A stretch of DNA of 64,000 bases, taken from Spinellus fusiger. Its lineage: Eukaryota > Mucoromycota > Mucoromycetes > Mucorales > Phycomycetaceae. The stretch's first letter is position 1; each line of letters opens with the position of its first letter. Below, in pieces: positions 1 to 11,095 of the stretch. Location: the NCBI GenBank assembly GCA_025094145.1, contig JALLLS010000044.1, positions 124,001 to 188,000 on the forward strand, given 5' to 3'. Under the pieces are notes generated by a model that was not told the origin of the DNA, did not search any database, and worked only from the letters and a program-made list of their open reading frames with translations. Position numbers and translations under genes: made by a program.

Positions 1-540
1 TAGAATCCTTTGTACTTTCAGATTCAGTGTGATATATCAAAAAGCAAACAAACAAATACGGGGTTTATCTAGTGTGGATTTTTAGTCTGTTCTTATATAT
101 ATCTTCCATTTCAATGTGTCTTTAAATCATCTTGCTTTATTTCTCTTGTTAAACACATCACTTGGCTCTATCTTAACACGCTAAACCTATCAGAACACTA
201 AGATAGGTAGTATAAGAGACAGAACAGTGTAATTGCAAATGACATTTAGTAGTGGATAACAAGGGTCCATTCATCAGTCAATAGGAACCACCTATATCTA
301 GTGTTTCTCTACATAAACTCAACGAACTGTATTCTATATTAATATTGGGTTATTATGAATGAATTACTCTATCATTTAAAGGAACAAGAACATCCATACA
401 GTGATAATCATAAATAGTCAGTGCACATCCTAGCACTTTTAATTTCCCAATAATATTTTGTCCAAGGCATAGCATTTTTTGTTTTGTTTATATTTAAATT
501 TGTTTAGGTATTAGGCATTACGTGTTACTTTTGTTACTTA

Positions 541-1680
541 ATGTCTACTTTACCTACCGAACAGGCAATCACCACTGAACAAATAACCACTATTGAGAAG
601 ATAGAAACTACTGAGAAAGAAGTCAACACAGAGAAAACAAACACTACTCAACAAATAGACACAACCGAGAAAACAACTGCCAATGAGCAAACGCTTAACA
701 ATGAGCAAACGCTTAACAATGAGCAAACGCTTAACAATGAGCAAACGCTTAACAATGAGCAAACGCTTAACAATGAGCAAACGCTTAACAATGAACAAAC
801 ACCTAGCAATGAACAAACACTTACTGCTGGAGAAATAGACGCTCATGACATAGCAGATACAACCGAGAAAACAACTGCCAATGAACAAACACTTAGCAAT
901 GAGCAAATGCTTACTGCTGGAGAAATAGACACTACTCAACAAATAGACACAACCGAGAAAACAGTTGCTAATGAGCAAACAGCTGTCACTGAAAAAACAG
1001 ACACAGATCATCAAAATCTTATTACGGGAATTACCCGTAAACCCCGTAGCAGAAGAATTATTGATAAAGATATACGCAACAGTGTTGTGTATGACTACAG
1101 TGTCAATGGTCTCACCCAAGAAGAGATTGCTGTGAAAGTTGACTTTAGTAGATCCGCCATTCAAATAATCTTGAGGGAACATGCTCTTGCTAATGGAATT
1201 ACCCGTAAACCCCGTAGCAAAGGAAAAATCATTAATGAAGATATATGTAACAGTGTTATGTACGAATACAGTGTCAATGGTCTCACCCAAAAAGAGATTG
1301 CTGTGAAAGTTGACATTAGTGAATCCACTATTCAAAGAATCTTGAGGGAACATGCTCTTGCTAATGGAAGTGCCCGTGAGCTCCGTAGCAAAGGAAAAAT
1401 CATTGATGAAGATATACGTAACAGTGTTGTGTATGACTACAGTGTCAATGGTCTTCTCCAAAAAGAGATTGCTGTCAAGATTGGCATTAGTAATGCATCT
1501 GTTTCTGTGGTCTTGAAGAAATTTAAGGAAAGTGGGATTACTGAGCCTGTGATAAATATAAAAGACCAGAATAACCAAGAAATCCGAATTGGAGCTGACC
1601 CACACGTTGAATTGCAATCTATTACAGACAGTGGAAGAATTAAGCACGAAGAGAATCAATTGATTTTGAAAGATGAATAA
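541..1680 (+). CDS. Repeat-borne protein with three tandem helix-turn-helix modules
   Basis: A single uninterrupted 379-residue ORF starting at ATG. Residues 1-160 are Thr/Glu/Gln/Asn-rich and low complexity, including six tandem TLNNEQ hexapeptides. Residues about 165-340 contain three similar modules of about 57 residues, each with a basic entry (RKPRSKGK type) and an HTH-like core (VNGLTQKEIAVK followed by a second helix). The C-terminus is acidic. No transposase catalytic domain is visible. The gene lies in an inverted-repeat arm, and a shorter homologue sits in the other arm (22279-22794). The HTH modules resemble those of transposases and resolvases, so a DNA-binding role in a mobile element is an inference. 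I do not recognise the family. The open frame despite repeat expansion suggests recent activity or constraint. Confidence 0.55.
   Translation: MSTLPTEQAITTEQITTIEKIETTEKEVNTEKTNTTQQIDTTEKTTANEQTLNNEQTLNNEQTLNNEQTLNNEQTLNNEQTLNNEQTPSNEQTLTAGEIDAHDIADTTEKTTANEQTLSNEQMLTAGEIDTTQQIDTTEKTVANEQTAVTEKTDTDHQNLITGITRKPRSRRIIDKDIRNSVVYDYSVNGLTQEEIAVKVDFSRSAIQIILREHALANGITRKPRSKGKIINEDICNSVMYEYSVNGLTQKEIAVKVDISESTIQRILREHALANGSARELRSKGKIIDEDIRNSVVYDYSVNGLLQKEIAVKIGISNASVSVVLKKFKESGITEPVINIKDQNNQEIRIGADPHVELQSITDSGRIKHEENQLILKDE
690..800 (+). repeat. 18-bp coding minisatellite (TLNNEQ units)
   Basis: Six nearly perfect tandem copies of an 18-bp unit (acgcttaacaatgagcaa) inside the HTH gene, followed by a degenerate unit encoding TPSNEQ. 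The homologous gene at 22279-22794 lacks the whole array, so copy number varies between the two arms. Confidence 0.9.
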
Positions 1681-2914
1681 GCTCACTCTTCTTCCTATAA
1701 CTAATTGTTTCCAAGCTTAACTAATAGTACTTTATCTGATATAAAGCCAAGTTAATAAATGAAGAGACTTATAGCCTTTACACATTCAAATTAAAAGCAC
1801 CTCTTTTGCTTAGTAGATATTTACACATTACTTATACTTATTATTATCTTATTTTCTCTGATATTCTCTTTCATTGGAACCACTAACGCATTCACTGTGT
1901 TCCTTTTTTAATAAGAATAAGAAAACTAAATACCAGACTAGTCTCTTTATTATACGCTAATACACTACCAAAAAGAGTCAATTGATAACATTGCCTGCCT
2001 ACTCAACATAAAACACAAAACTGCAATCATCATAGTGGGGTATTTTTCAAAAGACAGATCTTACTGAAGCATTACTACAAAGTAGAAGAAACCTCATCAA
2101 TGTCAAGAGAGATGGTTTGGTCATGGAAAGGGAAATAAATATGGATACTCTTCAGACCTATGATGAGCTATACACTCTAGAGTAATATATCTATTTCAAT
2201 AGAATAATACTATAAAGATATTGCTCTAATGGCCACTCTAAAGTATGGACATTAATCCAATGAAATTGTTTGTTTAATATAAAGAAGAACATATACAAAG
2301 ACAGGCGTATTTACACTCTAGTAAAAGGGTTTGAGGCTGTGATTGTCTTTGAGAAAAATACTCCAAGATTACACTAACAAGTGTATTGCTAGTATAAGGA
2401 GATGCCAGAATGTTATTAATTCCAAAGGAAGATCCACCAAGTATTAATTAGTTTATTATAATAATAATAATAAACTTTGTTATGTCTACTCAGTACTTTT
2501 TTCTCTATTCACAACAGGTTTAAAGGTAATATCCAAAAAACACATAAAAATGTGGTCATAGTATTGAAAATTGGAAGCCTCATACACTCAATATGCTGAG
2601 GTGATGGAAAGACTTGGCTAATGTTTCAGAAGAAATTGCTCTAGTATTTTTAGATAGACTGTTATGATTAAAAAAGGTATAAAAGCTAGCTATTCTTTAG
2701 ACATCAAAGGCTTTGCGAAATATACTTCTTTTATTACCAAACACACCTTTTGTTTCTATATTTTGAACAATAGCAAACCATAGTATAACAATAAAAGACC
2801 CTTTGAAATTAAAATAAAATAAAATAAAATGCAGGGAATTTCGGTGGGTTCAGTCTTATCACATGTAGAGAGAAAGAATACATCAAATAATATCTTCCAT
2901 CTTTATATTATTAG

Positions 2915-3295
2915 GAGCTTTGATTACTAGCCTACACAAATCCCTGACTTAAACTCAATTGAACATGTCTGATACGCCTTGGAAATATGAATTGAAGAAA
3001 GAAGGGTATCTATTATCAATGTAGAAAGTTGGTATTGAACTTGCACAACGATGAGTTCAGAGTATGACAGACATATGCAAGGATGGCATTGATGCCAAAG
3101 AAGGCCATACAAAGTATTAACTGTATTATTATTCTATTTTCTATAATTGAAGATATTGAGACTTGATATGCTTAAGCTTCGAGCTTATAGATCAAATGTA
3201 AAATGTTTTATTTAATGTTGAACATGGCCTATCTGTTTCATCCTGATATTTATACTCAAAGGTATTCAATTCAATTGAGTGTGGCTGTATTAACA
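2915..3295 (+). mobile_element. Tc1/mariner remnant (3' end plus terminal repeat)
   Basis: Plus-strand translation gives a decayed C-terminal transposase segment (Pro-Thr-Gln..Pro-Asp-Leu..Ile-Glu-His, then a Glu-Glu-Arg-Arg-Val-Ser motif) broken by stops. Downstream, 3225-3290 matches the terminal repeats of the other Tc1 remnants here (caattgaat, then a tacttttga-like tract). The counterpart is at 20635-21060 on the opposite strand. The N-terminal half is missing. Confidence 0.7.
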
Positions 3296-3394
3296 CTTTC
3301 TTGAACAAGTATGTTAATCTAAATTATATACCTAATAACTTTTCTTTAGTAAACCATCGTCAAAATAGATATACAAGCTGTTGTAAGTATGGCT

Positions 3395-5870
3395 ATTTGC
3401 ACAAAAGTCATCTTAACTATCTAAATAATGATAGATACCAGACAGAAGGTAGAGACATTGTGATATGATCAAGAAACGGCAGCTTAATGCAAAGAATGAG
3501 TGAGATAAATCACTTATACAATTCTATGAGCTAAGCACTTCTTTTTCCTACAGGACAGTTAGGTTGGACTATAAATACATGCTCAATCAATAACCAGAAT
3601 ATCATGATAAGCACACTAAAACACTACTGCTTCAGACTAATGTATAAAAAAATAAATCTCTTGCATTTATTTAAAAAGCCCTCTTTATCAGTATAGAGTA
3701 GACATGCATGATAACATTGAACAAGGTTGTCTGAATTTTATACGGCACAACCAAGACACATTGAGAAGAGATATATTGAGTGGTGTACAGGATGCTGTTA
3801 CCTCAGACCCCATTTATTAAAGAAACGAGAGGTGAACATTTAACAGTTTATAAATAAATAAATAAAACAGCTACAGAATCAATGGCATTGAATAAAGCAT
3901 CTAAGTCGTAGCGTATTTAATACAGTTGATAGATCTTTCAGAGATAATATAAAAATACAACAGCCTGCATTAGAATGTATGTCTTTTGGTGGTAATTTCC
4001 TTGGAGTTCTTCTATCTGTAATAACCATTAAAGTATAAAAGAAGTATAGAAGAATAACAAACAAGTTGAATAAATAAGAGCAGAGTTAATTGTACGTTAA
4101 CTAAACCAATACCTTTGGACCTAAGAAGTCATTAACGACACCATCACATCAATGGATGATAAATAATAGCTGACACTATTCAGTGTTGCTAATAAAATAA
4201 CTATTTATTTCCTCTTTCTTGTTGTATTTCTATCTATTCTTTCTGAACTAAAAATGCTATACACTCAACAAGATGTTAATGAAGTAAAGAAGATACAGCA
4301 TGCTTATAGAATCAATCTAGGGTTCTTACATATATTTGATTTTTATAGGAGACTATACCAAGTTCTTCGTGTGCGAATCCTACTAGAGTAATGACAGTTA
4401 AGACCTCTTTATATGACACTGGTTGGAGATCGGATTATCTACCTGTTTTGAGAAATCTGGTCCATAACATCAGTACCATTGTTTCTCATACTTATGCATT
4501 CTCCAAGTATATATTGGTCCATCTACTCGAAAATGAAGATGGATCTGCTTTGAATGATTGCATAACTAAGGATTTCTTCCGTGAGGTGTTTCTGTCGCTC
4601 ATTGATAAGCAAACCAGAGAGGGTGGTGCTTCCGGTAAAACACGTCTCACACCCAAGGTGCGTCAAATAAGAGAGAAGATCAACCCTCTGAAGAATGACT
4701 ACTGTCAATATGCCTCATACACTCCAATCAAAATAACCAGTGCTCAACAGATATCTATCTATGAAAGCACCAAGATACACACATCCTACATCAATAATAG
4801 TGTGTCTCAATTTGGGAATCGTCTCAGAATGTTCTTCAACATCATCCTGCGACAGAAAAAAAGAATTGCCACATTGACCCATGCCATGAAAGCCAAAAAC
4901 TATTCTGAGGAGGCTATTGCAAATATTATTAGATTAAGTGTGTTAGATGTGTGTACGAAAATCAAACTAGACATTTCGACAAAGACTGTTCCCAGTGCAC
5001 CCGTAGATTTCTTGAACCAAAAGGCCATTAGCCAAACACAAGAACTGCTCGCCTGCTATCCTCCCAGTTATAGATTTGCCAAAAACTCCATCTATTATGA
5101 TGCTAAAGCCAATCCAACCAAGCACATGCACGCATTTGCTAAGCTGGCCCAACTATGTGAAGAGAATGGAAACAAATCCTTTAGTTGCTTCTCACTTTGT
5201 AAAAGCTTCATTCCCTCTCACATTACGATAGATACTAAGATACTCAACCACCCTATCTTGAAAAACAAGAGCTACACGGGCGAAAAGTTTGATCTTTGGG
5301 GTCAAGTCGTCAATCTAAAATCAAAGGTGTTCAAAGGTCAAGGTATAAATAGGTCAATGAGATTCCAAGGTACAATAGAAACCGATGGTGTGGCAGTGTC
5401 GGTGATCAAGCAAAACTTTATGTCGAGACATTCCTCGGGTGGTAGTCGCAAAGCACTTATTGATGAGGATCACATTGAGTCTATTGAAGAGTTATCTCAA
5501 TCTGCATTAGCAGAAACAAAAGACAAAAATTCATCTTTCTCCCTTCAAATAGGTGTTCAAACCAATATTATATGGACAAGACATTGAGGCTTTGGGAATC
5601 GTAATCTCGCTGCTACATTAAACTTTAGACATGGTCTAATGTCTCCAAGGGAAAATGGTACCCTCTCATAGTGCTTTTGTAGATAGAACAAAAGAGAACA
5701 GAAAGATACACCTAGAACCAAAAAAAGATCCAAGCCTTCATCTCCATCTTTCTCCTTCCCCAGTGATCGCTGGAGTCTCGGTTGACTCACTGACGGAAAC
5801 CCATGGTAAAGGTAAACTATCCAAAAAGTGATAATGAAGTGTATATTATTCGATTTTGTCATGCAAAAAG
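3395..5870 (+). repeat. 2.48-kb near-identical direct repeat, copy 1
   Basis: Matches 11096-13571 with no indel (constant offset 7701) and only two substitutions noticed by eye, near 3653 and 4113. Both edges continue into sequence that is still related to the other copy but clearly diverged (about 3295-3394, and 5871 onward). The unit contains about 1 kb of leader without a convincing gene, a 398-codon ORF, and a 280-bp tail. Confidence 0.95.
4391..5587 (+). pseudogene. Fanzor/TnpB-like protein, internally deleted (copy 1)
   Basis: A 398-residue ORF. Residues 260-345 carry features I associate with fungal Fanzor-type (OMEGA, TnpB-related) proteins: a SFIPSHITIDTKIL segment, then RFQGTIETDGVAVSVIKQN just ahead of where the RuvC-I region should begin. 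After residue about 380 the protein departs and stops at 5585-5587. In the same frame just past that stop, 5597-5659 encodes NRNLAATLNFRHGL, which looks like the final RuvC block of the family. The central RuvC segments and zinc finger between them are therefore missing, and the nuclease should be inactive. An acceptor-like site ahead of the ATG (about 4350) hints at an upstream exon. The family assignment is from memory and needs a profile search. Confidence 0.55.
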
Positions 5871-5983
5871 GTATTATAATATCTAGTATTTCATACTAAA
5901 AAAATATCATTCAATACTACACACACTTACATATTCAAACACCAATGAAAATAATACATTCTTTATCAATAAAGGGAAAAAAA

Positions 5984-7157
5984 TCAATTCAGTAAGAGAT
6001 GTGATTTTACACTGTCTAATAATGGTGTACATCCTAATTCTATTTTCCAAGATACCAAAGTATCTGCTCTTGTAGGTCCTATATTCACTAGTCCTATAGG
6101 AATTCCCCTTTCTTTTGCCATACGTGCTAGGCGATAAGATGAATATGTTGCTAATGAGGTTCCAATGATCAATACGCCCTTTGCCTGCTGTACCATAGAT
6201 TCAGCAGCTTTTGTAACTTCAGGTTGGATATTCTCACCGAAAAACACTACACGAGGCTTCATGAGTTGACTGGAACACTGTGTACAGGGTGGAATATCAA
6301 AATTGTTATAGGACATATTAGGAGGTAATTCAACATCACCATCTGGATTGATTTTTGGTTTTGTATCGGTACGTCTCAATTCCTTTTGATAGCTCAACCA
6401 CTGAGGATTATGAGCATGAAGACGACTCTGATACTGGTCACGGGGTGAATGGGACCGACAGGCAAGACATTCTATCCTGTGAATAGTGCCATGCAATTCA
6501 ATCAATGCTTCTTCACGGGCTCCAGCTTTAGAGTGAAGATTATCTACATTTTGGGTGATAATGCCTTGAATATAATTTTGTTCTAATAGCCATGCTAGAT
6601 GGTAATGGGTTGGATTGGGTTGTGCGTGGATCATCGGTGTCCATCCAAGATAGCCACGTGCCCAGTACCTTTGACGGGCATCTTCAGAAGCCATAAAGTG
6701 TTGGTAAAAAACAGGCTTATGATTTGGATTGCGTTTGTAAACACCCTTTATAAATATAAATAAAGAGAGAATGGGTCAGTGGGGTTATTTGGCTTACAAA
6801 AGGGATATACTTACATTCTCTCCTCGATAGTCAGGAATACCAGAGTCAGTAGAGACACCTATGTCAATACAGTAACACAAATACAATATTAAAAATGACA
6901 AGTAATGATCTCAAAATGGATAAATTACCTGCACCAGTAATCACAACTAATTTGCCTTGACTGGTTTGAAGAAGGTCTTTGATAAGGTCAGTGGCCCTTT
7001 CATGGTCTTTAATAGTTTCTATCTCTAGAGAAGTAACAGGCAGTGTTGGTATTTTTATGTGTATAGATCTAATATTCTGTATATTTCTTTGTAGTGAGAA
7101 ATTAGGTCTAAACTGTCCTCTTGTATACTTCAAAGGATAGAATGTTATAGAAGACAT
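5984..7157 (-). CDS. Sirtuin, SIRT4-like NAD-dependent deacylase/ADP-ribosyltransferase
   Basis: Three exons: 7157-6929, 6858-6815 and 6745-5984. Splicing restores the Rossmann signature ITGAGVSTDSGIPDYRG followed by ENGVYKRNP. Further family motifs are TQNVDNLHSKAG with ELHG (catalytic His), two zinc-binding Cys pairs (CLAC and CTQC), a VVFFGEN segment, GTSLATYSSYRL, and LVNIGPTRAD. The N-terminus is about 60 residues, basic and hydroxylated, consistent with mitochondrial import. The SIRT4-type PVFYQHFMASEDARQRYWAR segment supports the class II assignment. Sirtuins remove acyl groups from lysine at the expense of NAD. No in-frame break is seen. It sits alone between two repeat units, with its promoter region facing the MITE-like element at 7440-7925. 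Confidence 0.9.
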
Positions 7158-7439
7158 AAGAAATATAAAGAATAAAATCTAGAAGGGTATAAGGTTTTAT
7201 TATATTCCTAGCAGCAGTCACAACACCACTTGTATAGTCATGCTAAAAAAAAAGAGAGAAAAACATATGGCAAAAATAATAATTAGGAGTATCATAAAGC
7301 CATAGAAAAGAGCATGGTGAATAATTGTATATTAATCCTCGTCAAAAAGAAGCTCAGATTAGTATACATGAGACAGAATAGAATAGTGGTCCTACACTAA
7401 TAATAGAAAATACACAAGTACACAGACAAACTCATTTAT

Positions 7440-7925
7440 CTTGAACAACATCATATTGTTCAAAAAATCAGAAACAAAAGGTGTGTTTGTAATATAAGAA
7501 ATACATTTCGCAAAGCGTTCTTCTATCTAATAGATGGATAGCTTATATACTATTTCTATCTGCTACATTAGTCTATATAGAATTACAAAAGCAATCTCTT
7601 CCAAAAACATAGGAAGGATTTCTAGCATATGAATATGCCAGGGATCAAATACTTCCATATTTGTAATAATATAAAGCCTCTTGGGAATTGCTACTCCCAA
7701 TGACAGACAAATCATGACCGCCATGCTATTGTTGGAAATGGGTAGACCTGGTCACCTATTTCGGGAGAACTTATTGTAGTAATTCTATATACGTAAAAAT
7801 GTAGAATAGCATAAACAGTGAGAGCAGATGCACACTTTGCATCTTTGAGAAATACACCTTTATTTTACCAAGCACCCCTTTTGCCTCTGATTCTTAACAC
7901 TATTAACAATAGCTTACTCTGACTC
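7440..7925. mobile_element. MITE-like non-coding element with inverted ends
   Basis: About 60 bp at the left end (ttgttcaaaa..agaaacaaaaggtgtg..tttcgcaaag) is repeated in inverted, diverged form at about 7850-7915. The interior has no ORF. The same end motif appears inside both inverted-repeat arms (2715-2790 and 21190-21260), so it belongs to a dispersed family. Target-site duplications were not resolved by eye. Confidence 0.5.
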
Positions 7926-8438
7926 TACTGTGCTTTTAATTATGTCGTTAAAAGTATAGATAGAGTGTTTCGAGTATCAATAGCAGGCTGCTCCTAAGAT
8001 AGACGTAGCACAGTATTAGAAACTATAGTAAGCGCACTAATAGAGAGTGTGTGAGATAATTACTTTAAGTAATAGTAGAGTTGTTATATGCAGATGGAGG
8101 CAGTGGATATTAGCTGTGACTTGGAGTGCATTAGGTTATTGTACAAGATCTTTTATTATAAGATAGATATATTATCCTAACACAAGAGTGAATTTCTTAT
8201 ACTCTTGTATATCATTACACAACAAATGTTAATCTGAAGAAGTACAAAAACAGTCAGAAAGTAGGGCAAGTGCATGGAGACTTCTTCGACGTATTTTAAA
8301 GCCCAGAACCACTTTATGTAAAACTAATCTATTGTAGACAGAGTAGATATATTCATCCAATCATATCAATGTTATTTCTCGCTGCCTGTTATTCTAATAC
8401 AATAACTGTTTGTTTTATGGGTTTTGGTGAATACACCT

Positions 8439-8446
8439 TATAAATA
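8439..8446 (+). promoter_or_regulatory. TATA box of the BAG-domain gene
   Basis: TATAAATA lies 166 bp upstream of the proposed ATG at 8612. A short upstream ORF (ATG near 8511, 14 codons) lies between them and could tune translation. Confidence 0.4.
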
Positions 8447-8611
8447 AAGGCCAATACAGAAACAAGAAATCTGTTTTCACTAACTCACTGAAGAAAAATA
8501 CATCAGACAATGACAGCACCAGCAACAGAGTCATGGTCCGATGTCATCCATTGAAACACCGCACTACTTCACGATTTCGAGTCTAAACTGTTGTTCTTAC
8601 TTTGTCCTGCA

Positions 8612-9124
8612 ATGACACAAACAAACACTCTTCTACTGGGTGGTATTGCTGCTGTGTCCATTCTTCTTCTTGGAAGTACAAGCTATTATATAATACAACA
8701 AGATAAAAAAGTCAAAAGAAAGAACTCAGCAAAAGTAAAAGAACACCAAGCAACCCGTCTGCTACGTCAGATCAGTAGTGATCATCAAACGATCACTGTA
8801 GCTATCCAGAACAGTAGTAGTGAAATAAAAGCAGCAGAGGGTATCTTGCCAGAAAAAGAATACAAAAAAGTAGAATTCAGTCTACTACACTCTAATGAAC
8901 TGCTTTTACGCCTAATGGAGCGTCTGGATGCGATCCGTCCCTGGGCAGTGATTATGGAGGAAGACGAGAATCAGCCAACAGAAGATGAAGAACACCTGAT
9001 AGCTGAACTAAAACAGAAAAAGAAACGAATTATATTCAAAATCGATAGAGATTTCCAGCGCCTGGATAGTCTTAAAGAGACGATGTCCCTTTTAGAAAAC
9101 ACACCCTATAAAGTAGATTTGTAA
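8612..9124 (+). CDS. Membrane-anchored BAG-domain protein (Snl1/Bag102-like)
   Basis: A 170-residue intronless ORF. Residues about 6-24 form one hydrophobic segment (LLLGGIAAVSILLLGSTSYY), followed by a basic stretch (KKVKRKNSAK), as in a single-pass protein anchored with its C-terminus in the cytosol. The C-terminal 110 residues are helical and match the BAG pattern: a helix with LLLRLMERLDAIRPW, an acidic loop, then LKQKKKRIIFKIDRDFQRLD. BAG domains bind the Hsp70 ATPase domain and promote nucleotide exchange; yeast Snl1 and fission yeast Bag102 have this same anchor-plus-BAG layout and similar size. The start was put at the first ATG; the frame is open a little upstream but without ATG. 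Confidence 0.6.
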   Translation: MTQTNTLLLGGIAAVSILLLGSTSYYIIQQDKKVKRKNSAKVKEHQATRLLRQISSDHQTITVAIQNSSSEIKAAEGILPEKEYKKVEFSLLHSNELLLRLMERLDAIRPWAVIMEEDENQPTEDEEHLIAELKQKKKRIIFKIDRDFQRLDSLKETMSLLENTPYKVDL

Positions 9125-11095
9125 AGAGAAAAGTCCCACTACTAAAATATATATCTATATATATAATTCTATATCATTTGTATTATAAATATTAAGCCAC
9201 CTAAGCCCTTCTCTTTCTCTCATTTTTATGTTCTCTTCTTTGACAATAGATAGTAACTCAAGAGTACAGGGGTAGATAGCCAGACAAAGTCAAGAAAGAA
9301 GATCAAAATAAACATTGGACTTTATTTTATTGGTGATAATTGCAGAGTGATAATAATAGCAATAATGATAATAAACTAAGGCTGCACTGGTATATATCTT
9401 GAATTCTCTCCATTTGAGATGCACTCTTTTTTGATGTATTCTCTAGAAACATATGTTCCTTTGAAGTTACAGATTATTGATAATATTATAAGATATCATT
9501 GGAAAACAAACTCATCTACAATAGTCTAAGTAGGTATCTATGACTATCTCAAGGAAACTAATGATGCCAGTGCTATCAATTCTACAGTTAGGAAGTGAAG
9601 ACTGACACCCTAAAAAAACGAATAGAAAATACAGCCCAAGCAGACACCTACAATAAACCACTATTTGATGGTAAGCATAAGGGTCTACTCCAGTATGAAA
9701 AGAAAGAAAGAACTCATTTGTATTTTATAACCAGAAAAAAACAAAACAAAACAAAACAAAAAACGGCCTATCTGTCAACTATCCCCATTCCCCTTCCTGC
9801 ACCATTCATATTACCCCTAGCGCTATCTCTAACAACTTCCAATCTTCAGCCTAAAGCAGCCCATCAAACTTTATCCAATAAATAACAGACCTTTCAACAA
9901 GAAAACTCTTTGAATTTCTTTACAAGATGCAATACACTTTTAGAAAATCACAACTATTCTACGCACCCACATCCTGCCCCTTTGTCTATAAAGAAGAAGA
10001 AATAACCCGAGACCTAATGAAAAGATGTACTGCCTATACAGTCCTAGATTGGAGGTATCTTTTCAGTGCCGAGGAAAAGTCCATATTGGGTCCTCTGGTT
10101 GAACAAGTCGTCATAAATTGATCTTTGGAAGAATAAAAAAAAAGAGTAATAGAAAATAAACACTGTTCTGTTCTGTCTAGATTGTATCAAGAGAGCAGAA
10201 TACAAAAAAAAAGATGATTGGTCTTGTTATCGATAGTCTATTTGTCGATTTACAATAGATAGATTGGTAATAATACTTCTTTTATTGGTCATTTTACCAT
10301 CTGTCTACATGTCTGTGCTTGTTTATAGTATTGACATTGCTAATGGAGGGTATCTCATGTCTATTTCTCATATGGTGTGTGTAACCATGTCATTATTATG
10401 CAGCAAGAATATTCTTACAAATGTATTGTTTAGTCAAGTGGAAAATGATAAAATAAATAAGCTATAAATATAGAAAGTAATAAAAAAGATCCAATTTTCT
10501 AACCTTTATTGTTTATTTTAATTATTACTATTCAAGTAATGTGAGTTTATGAGTATCTCTAGATAAAACACTACTTATGAACTTCGAATTAGACTGCTCT
10601 TCTATTATTTATTATACCTATTAGTATAATACTACAGTACTATTGCCTTAATGGTAGAAAATATATAATAATGTACTCATAGTTTTATAAGGTAAAAATC
10701 AAGCATAATATTTCAACATTTAATAAAGAGAAGAGACCTTCACTGCACTAGAATAAACTAAGATACTGGTGCACTGCTTGTAATCACTGCTTTAATAGAT
10801 ACATTATAAAACAATAACCTATAAAAAGAATAAAAAGAATAAACACAGTGTTACTCATTTATTAAATCTTTATATTTGTGAGATTAGATAGAACACCTTT
10901 CATATATGCATGGATGAGTAGCAATTTGGGAAGATGTCTGGATCAGCTATACACTATACACACTTTCTTGAACATGTTAATCCTAACTATATACCCGACA
11001 TCTTTCTTTTGAATAAACCATCTTCAAAACTGACATGCAAAAATCTAAGGCATCAAATCTTATTATTCAATATATAGACTATTGTGGATATAGCC
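9125..11095. other. AT-rich region without a convincing gene
   Basis: Short open frames at 9595-9885, 9927-10121 and 10264-10467 lack recognisable domains and two of them need non-ATG starts. The 9927-10121 frame (64 codons) is the most protein-like but stands alone. From about 10960 the sequence is a diverged relative of 3295-3394 and leads into the second 2.48-kb repeat. Confidence 0.5.

Larger units (their letters stand above)
1..3295. repeat. Left arm of a long inverted repeat
   Basis: This stretch reappears in reverse complement at 20635-23336, with the window's first bases matching the right arm's outer end near 23336. The arms differ in length mainly because the HTH gene here is 208 codons longer. 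The inner end of both arms is the same half of a Tc1/mariner element. The left limit is unknown because the repeat reaches the window edge. Apart from the HTH gene (541-1680) and the Tc1 piece, I see no coding sequence; 1681-2900 is AT-rich filler that includes a short transposon-end-like motif at about 2715-2790. Confidence 0.85.

Noticed and set aside
550..1686. 378-codon minus-strand ORF opposite the HTH gene
   Set aside because: Antisense shadow: it is Cys/Leu/Phe-rich with a tandem repeat that is only the complement of the TLNNEQ array, and the plus strand has the HTH modules.
2927..3112. Minus-strand 61-codon ORF
   Set aside because: Complement of the Tc1 C-terminal remnant, which reads on the plus strand.
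3879..4064. 61-codon minus ORF in the leader of the 2.48-kb repeat
   Set aside because: Present in both copies only because they are identical; no domain or codon signature.
5557..5862. 101-codon minus ORF in the repeat tail
   Set aside because: Overlaps the RuvC-like tail read on the plus strand; hydrophobic composition typical of antisense frames.
9595..10467. Three short plus ORFs
   Set aside because: Two rely on non-ATG starts, all lack domains, and no splicing pattern joins them.
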